A stretch of 64,000 bases of DNA from JAMHWD01 sp035911135 (GTDB taxonomy: Bacteria; Pseudomonadota; Alphaproteobacteria; Micavibrionales; Micavibrionaceae): positions 1 to 64,000 of the forward strand of contig JAMHWD010000018.1 in the NCBI GenBank assembly GCA_035911135.1. The letters are read 5' to 3'. The stretch's first letter is position 1. Every line of letters starts with the position of its first letter. The position numbers were made by a program, and so were the translations under genes. Shown here one piece after another: positions 60,340 to 64,000 of the stretch. The notes under the pieces were generated by a model, which searched no databases, was not told the DNA's origin, and saw nothing but the letters and a program-made list of their open reading frames with translations.

Positions 60340-61011
60340 CTAAGGAATCCCGGCTTCAGGATGATGCGACGCCTCACGGCGAGAGAGGCTAATTTCATGC
60401 ACAGCCCGCAGAAATTCTTTAGGATCGGTGATATTGGCGCGCACATACAACTCAATGATCGGCTCTGCGCGGGCAAACACATCATCGGGAACGGGAAGTT
60501 CAATATAGGAATGGTTCGTGGGCAGATAATAGCCAAATTTGACATCGCCATCACCCAGATACCCGATTTCATGTTCCAGGATTTTTTCAAAACTCTCCCA
60601 GAACGTACAAACATTAAAAGCAGGGTTGACCTTATTATCCTTGATTATAGGCGCTTGCGGTGTAAAAAGCGGAAAACCGATGGAAATCAGCTTGCGGCCA
60701 TAAAATTCATAGGAGCAATTCGTGGTCGCAGATGCGCTGATATCGTCGCCGATTGGCGCGCCGCGTGAATGTGAATATTGATTATTTCGCCCGGCGCGTT
60801 CCGGCGGCACAGGTTGGCTGCGGATAAAGGCCTTAGCCTCGATCAAAAACCGCGCATGCTCCTCCAGCGAGGCCTTGTCGCCGGGAAAAACGACATCCTC
60901 AGGCCCGGAAAATTCAATCCGGGTTGGGGCAAGTGGCACTGATTTTTGTGGCTCTACGGCTGCGCCGCGAAACCCCGAAGTCAGCGATTTCAACAACTTG
61001 GTAAGGCTCAT
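60340..61011 (-). CDS. Unknown protein of 223 residues
   Basis: A soluble protein with a basic N-terminal stretch (SLTKLLKSLTSGFRG), a Pro-rich segment and a larger part with several aromatic residues (CTFWESFEKILEHEIGYLGD, YLPTNHSYIELPVPDD). There is no signal peptide. It lies between the CinA-like gene and dnaK on the same strand, with 52 and 247 base gaps. I do not recognise a family. Confidence 0.72.
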   Translation of the reverse strand: MSLTKLLKSLTSGFRGAAVEPQKSVPLAPTRIEFSGPEDVVFPGDKASLEEHARFLIEAKAFIRSQPVPPERAGRNNQYSHSRGAPIGDDISASATTNCSYEFYGRKLISIGFPLFTPQAPIIKDNKVNPAFNVCTFWESFEKILEHEIGYLGDGDVKFGYYLPTNHSYIELPVPDDVFARAEPIIELYVRANITDPKEFLRAVHEISLSRREASHHPEAGIP

Positions 61012-61063
61012 AGCCCCACCATACTAGCAATTTCGGCAATATATGGCAAATTACCGCGAGTTA

Positions 61064-61825
61064 TCAGCTCGCCTGCATGGTCACCAGCGGCTCGTCATCA
61101 CGGGCGCGGACAGCCGCAGCGATTTCTTCGGCCACACGCTCCAGCAGGGCCTCATCAGTGCCGCGCACGACAATGCTAAGTCCCAGAACCCCGGCCCGAA
61201 AATGCGGATAACTGCCGATATCAACAGATGGATGCGCCTCTTGAATGCGGCCCATATCCTCGGCCATCTCGCTCTCCGGCAGCGCGCAGGAGACGGAAAC
61301 AGTCAGGACAGGCTTGCCGCCCTTGAGATTCTCCAGCACATGATCGAACATGGCCTGCATAATCCGCGGCACGCCGGCCATGACATAGACATTTTCAATC
61401 TGGAAACCGGGCGCGGCGCTGACCGGATTTGGTATAAGCTTTGCACCATGCGGGATACGGGCCATCTTGGCGCGGGGCGGCGTTAAGTGCTCGATGCCGT
61501 AATGCTTCTCCAGCGTGCGAAAGGCTTCATCATTGATATCAATCTTCACGCCAAAGGCCGCCGCGATGGAGTCGGCCGTAATATCATCATGTGTAGGGCC
61601 AATGCCGCCCGTGGTAAAAATATAATTATGAGAGGCGCGCAATTCATTCACCGTGGCCACAATGCGGGCCTCGTTATCCGGTATAACGCGCACCTCCGCC
61701 AGCCTTATGCCCTGAGCCCCCAGTTTTTCAGCAATATAGGCGGTATTTGTATCCTGCGTGCGGCCTGAGAGGATCTCATTGCCGATGATTATGATGGCTG
61801 CGCTGTATTGCAACGGATTATCCAT
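61064..61825 (-). CDS. CinA-like molybdopterin-binding domain protein
   Basis: A 253-residue protein of the CinA/MoaB-Mog type. Characteristic parts are IIIIGNEILSGRTQDTNTAY, the GG motif IFTTGGIGPTHDDITADSIA and PVSAAPGFQIENVYVMAGVP. It has only the N-terminal domain of CinA plus a short extension (YSPHFRAGV-like SYPHFRAGVLGLSIVVRG) and lacks the C-terminal nicotinamide-nucleotide amidase domain. It could be an ADP-ribose pyrophosphatase-type CinA domain; the exact function is unassigned. Confidence 0.87.
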   Translation of the reverse strand: MDNPLQYSAAIIIIGNEILSGRTQDTNTAYIAEKLGAQGIRLAEVRVIPDNEARIVATVNELRASHNYIFTTGGIGPTHDDITADSIAAAFGVKIDINDEAFRTLEKHYGIEHLTPPRAKMARIPHGAKLIPNPVSAAPGFQIENVYVMAGVPRIMQAMFDHVLENLKGGKPVLTVSVSCALPESEMAEDMGRIQEAHPSVDIGSYPHFRAGVLGLSIVVRGTDEALLERVAEEIAAAVRARDDEPLVTMQAS

Positions 61826-61960
61826 ATAAAAAACCTTTCATGGCCCCGGCATTTTGAGCTAAGGTCAAGCCCCGGATAGTATTATACTGATTTTCTGATC
61901 CCAGTGTTTTTTACAGGAAATGTGCTTATATTGCTATTCTAACATGTAATACGGTTAAAA

Positions 61961-62794
61961 ATGTATCAAAATACCAAGACCCAATACACACCCGAAGGAA
62001 TCGAGCTGCACACCAAGGCCGATTTTGAAGGCATGCGTAAGGCAGGCAAACTGGCCGCCGAGACGCTGGACATGATCACCGAACATGTGCGCCCGGATAT
62101 TACAACCGAGGAGCTGGACCGCCTGTGCCATATGTTTATCACCAAGAACGGCGCGATCCCGGCCCCCTTAGGCTATGGCGGCGGCGAAGGACGCCCCCCT
62201 TTCCCCAAATCCATCTGCACATCCATCAATCATGTGATCTGCCACGGCATTCCGGGCGAGCGCAAATTAAAGGACGGCGATATCCTCAATATTGACGTGA
62301 CGGTCATTCTGGATGGCTGGTACGGCGATTCATCGCGCATGTATATTGCGGGCGACAAGATCCCCGTGAAATCCCGCCGCCTGATCGAAGTCACATATGA
62401 TTGCATGATGAAGGGCATCGAGGCTGTGCGCCCCGGCGCGACATTGGGCGATATTGGCCATGCCATTCAGGAATACGCCGAAAAGCAGCGTTTCTCGGTC
62501 GTGCGCGATTTCTGCGGTCATGGACTGGGGCGCGTATTCCACGCCCCGCCTTCGATCCTGCATTACGGCAAGCCATCCACCGGAACAAGGCTGGAGCCCG
62601 GCATGTTCTTCACGATTGAACCCATGATCAATGCCGGGGGTTGGCAGATGAAAGTCCTGCCCGATGGCTGGACCGCCGTAACGCGTGACCAGAGCCATTC
62701 GGCGCAGTTCGAACATTCTTTAGGCGTAACGGATGATGGCTTTGAAATCTTCACCCTCTCACCCAAGGGCTACACAAAGCCGCCTTATCTCTGA
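61961..62794 (+). CDS. map: Methionine aminopeptidase
   Basis: Removes the initiator methionine. The 277-residue type I enzyme has the five metal ligands: Asp in LNIDVTVILDG and Asp in GWYGDSSRM, His in CGHGLGRVFHAPPS, Glu in FTIEPMI, and Glu in SAQFEHSLGV. radC is close downstream on the same strand, an alphaproteobacterial arrangement, here with a small opposite-strand gene between. There is no ribosome site; an AT-rich 135-base leader region precedes it. Confidence 0.95.
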   Translation: MYQNTKTQYTPEGIELHTKADFEGMRKAGKLAAETLDMITEHVRPDITTEELDRLCHMFITKNGAIPAPLGYGGGEGRPPFPKSICTSINHVICHGIPGERKLKDGDILNIDVTVILDGWYGDSSRMYIAGDKIPVKSRRLIEVTYDCMMKGIEAVRPGATLGDIGHAIQEYAEKQRFSVVRDFCGHGLGRVFHAPPSILHYGKPSTGTRLEPGMFFTIEPMINAGGWQMKVLPDGWTAVTRDQSHSAQFEHSLGVTDDGFEIFTLSPKGYTKPPYL

Positions 62795-62797
62795 TAA

Positions 62798-63034
62798 CTA
62801 GAAAAACCCAACGCCGCCGCCCGGCAACGGCACGATCAGCGGGGCATCATTCTTTTTATCTTGGGGCGCAGGGCATTGGGCCGGATCAATGCGGCATGCC
62901 TCCTCAAGGCGTGCGCGCTCCTTGTTCTGCTCGGTCACCGCCAGCGCCGCCGCGCCAATCGCCACAGCCCCCAGCGCCACCGGTATAAAGATATCCTTAG
63001 CTTTCATCGCCGCATCCTTAAATTGCTTTTGCAT
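62798..63034 (-). CDS. Small single-helix membrane protein
   Basis: A 78-residue product with one hydrophobic helix (DIFIPVALGAVAIGAAALAV), then a charged part with two cysteines (EEACRIDPAQCPAPQDKKND) and a Gly/Pro/Phe end. Three bases separate it from the convergent map stop, and its start is 29 bases from divergent radC. I do not recognise it. An internal ATG at 63007 would give 69 residues. Confidence 0.65.
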   Translation of the reverse strand: MQKQFKDAAMKAKDIFIPVALGAVAIGAAALAVTEQNKERARLEEACRIDPAQCPAPQDKKNDAPLIVPLPGGGVGFF

Positions 63035-63063
63035 TCCTGCAGCACAATTATTAGAACAGATTC

Positions 63064-63765
63064 ATGACCAGCGCAAATAAAGCCACAGACGAGACGCCGC
63101 ATTACCACGGCCATCGCGACCGATTGCGCGAGCGTTTTGCTGAAAACGGCGAAAGCGCATTGCAAGATTATGAGTTGCTGGAGCTGGCCCTGTTCATGAT
63201 GATCCCGCGCCGGGACGTCAAGCCGCTGGCCAAGGATCTCATCAAGACTTTTGGATCATTGCAGGCCGTGATGGCCGCATCGGTGGCAGAGCTTGAAACC
63301 ATTGAGGGCATCAGCCGCAATACAGCCATCGGCATCAAATCCATCGCCGCGATTTCCAACCGCGCCGCCAAACAGGATTTGCAGAAGCGCCCTATCTTCA
63401 GCAACTGGTCGCGCCTGATTGATTACTGCCACGCCACCATGGCGCATGAGAAAAAAGAGCATTTCCGCATTTTATTCCTGAACAAGAAAAACGAGATGAT
63501 CGCCGATGAAATTCAAGGCTCCGGCACGGTAGATCATGCGCCGGCCTATCCGCGCGAGATTATGAAACGCGCCCTGGAGCTGGGCGCGACAGCCCTTGTT
63601 CTGGTGCATAACCACCCCAGCGGCGACCCCAAGCCTTCCAAGGCCGATATCGAGATGACGCGCCTGATTATCCGCGCCGCCGAGCCGTTCAATATCACGG
63701 TGCATGATCACATCATTATCAGCCGTAATGGCCATACGAGTTTTAAAACTGAAGGGTTGATGTAG
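63064..63765 (+). CDS. radC: RadC-family JAB-domain protein
   Basis: A 233-residue protein with an N-terminal UPF0758 helix-hairpin-helix-like part (DYELLELALFMMIPRRDVKP, AELETIEGISRNTAIGIKS) and a C-terminal JAB/MPN metal-binding domain with HNHPSGDPKPS and the upstream Glu in GSGTVDHAPAYPREIMKRAL. Family function remains unsettled despite the repair-derived name. No ribosome site is seen at ATG 63064. Confidence 0.92.
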   Translation: MTSANKATDETPHYHGHRDRLRERFAENGESALQDYELLELALFMMIPRRDVKPLAKDLIKTFGSLQAVMAASVAELETIEGISRNTAIGIKSIAAISNRAAKQDLQKRPIFSNWSRLIDYCHATMAHEKKEHFRILFLNKKNEMIADEIQGSGTVDHAPAYPREIMKRALELGATALVLVHNHPSGDPKPSKADIEMTRLIIRAAEPFNITVHDHIIISRNGHTSFKTEGLM

Positions 63766-63788
63766 ATGGTTTTTAACAAATACACCCG

Positions 63789-63841
63789 CATCCCAAACTT
63801 GATTTGGGATCTTATCAAAGATCCTGACTTTCGTCAGGATG
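63789..63841. repeat. Two adjacent palindromic hairpins of the CTTGA-loop type
   Basis: The first hairpin is ATCCCAAA, loop CTTGA, TTTGGGAT. The second is ATCCTGAC, loop TTTC, GTCAGGAT. Both stems are perfect over 8 bases. The first has the same loop and layout as the repeats at 22830 and 23173 but different stem bases that still pair. They lie between radC and the lipoprotein gene. Confidence 0.75.
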
Positions 63842-63858
63842 CGAGGAGAAGAACCATA

Positions 63859-64000
63859 TTGCATACGCTCCTCGCAATGACTGTTTTATTTCTCTCCGCC
63901 TGCGCCGGACAGCCGCCAAGCTCGCCGCATCTGGAAGGCGTGCGGGCGCAGCGCGAAGCGTTGCTGGTCTCGCAATTGAATGCTTCGCGTTTTGGCTATG
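63859..64000 (+). CDS. Predicted lipoprotein, N-terminal part (runs off the window)
   Basis: TTG 63859 has GAGGAG 10-15 bases upstream and opens a frame to the window end; ATG 63877 is the alternative. The product begins LHTLLAMTVLFLSAC (lipobox FLSAC) and continues AGQPPSSPHLEGVRAQREAL. The Cys should be lipidated. Only about 47 residues are visible and no function can be given. Confidence 0.65.
   Translation, partial: MHTLLAMTVLFLSACAGQPPSSPHLEGVRAQREALLVSQLNASRFGY

Overview
This 64 kb window looks like a chromosomal segment of an alphaproteobacterium of moderate GC content. The evidence is the rph-rdgB-hemW cluster diverging from hrcA-grpE, gyrA close to coaD, dnaK-dnaJ followed by dapB, map next to radC, etfB/etfA behind a HIG1-type small protein, ubiquinone genes (ubiG, a ubiH-like monooxygenase) and a Rickettsia 17 kDa-type lipoprotein. 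A deep-branching lineage such as the Micavibrio group would fit the many unrecognised small exported proteins and the orphan Dot/Icm-like gene, but this placement is inference. Coding density is high and no gap exceeds 300 bases. Many convergent gene pairs end within a few bases of each other.

Layout: 1-480 holds the end of an IS3-family element and tRNA-Lys. Positions 550-8054 (minus) hold lysC, rodZ, prfA, gyrA, a membrane protein and coaD. Positions 8099-11414 hold ubiG and the electron-transfer flavoprotein genes. Positions 11549-14185 encode a glycosidase carrying three nearly identical RTX blocks. Positions 14182-18639 hold a UbiH-like enzyme, glutaredoxin, a nitrilase-family amidase, a Cys-rich exported protein and an MFS transporter. 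Positions 18763-25321 are the accessory stretch: a coupled pair of unknown genes, a HAD phosphatase, a large unknown protein, fabI, a GIY-YIG pseudogene between inverted repeats, a thioesterase and two unknown genes with near-consensus promoters. Positions 25415-31028 hold aroC, a CYTH protein, sppA, a 17 kDa-antigen-like lipoprotein and pdxH. Positions 31110-41727 hold htpG, cysE, sdhE, recG, hemW, an IcmD/DotP-like protein, rdgB and rph. Positions 41797-47880 hold hrcA, grpE, an esterase, a 40-residue micro-gene, a CPA2 antiporter, a transglutaminase-like protease and tRNA-Leu. Positions 47949-55380 hold a MarR regulator, a pentapeptide-repeat protein, uvrC, a bactofilin, nth and an Ada-like methyltransferase. 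Positions 55386-60092 (minus) are dnaK, a mini J-protein, dnaJ, an unknown gene and dapB. The right end holds a CinA-like protein, map, radC and the start of a lipoprotein gene.

Themes: protein quality control is strongly represented (dnaK, dnaJ, an extra J-protein, grpE, hrcA, htpG, sppA), as are DNA repair (uvrC, recG, nth, Ada-like, radC) and cell shape or envelope (rodZ, bactofilin).

The most interesting non-coding signals are: (1) promoters whose -10 box lies only 7-9 bases before the start codon, predicting leaderless or near-leaderless mRNAs; (2) arrays of AACTT-type repeats running directly into the start codons of ubiH-like, grxC and hrcA; (3) palindromic repeats of one family, with covarying stems around a CTTGA loop, two of which bracket a broken GIY-YIG nuclease gene. 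No CRISPR array, rRNA or complete mobile element is visible.
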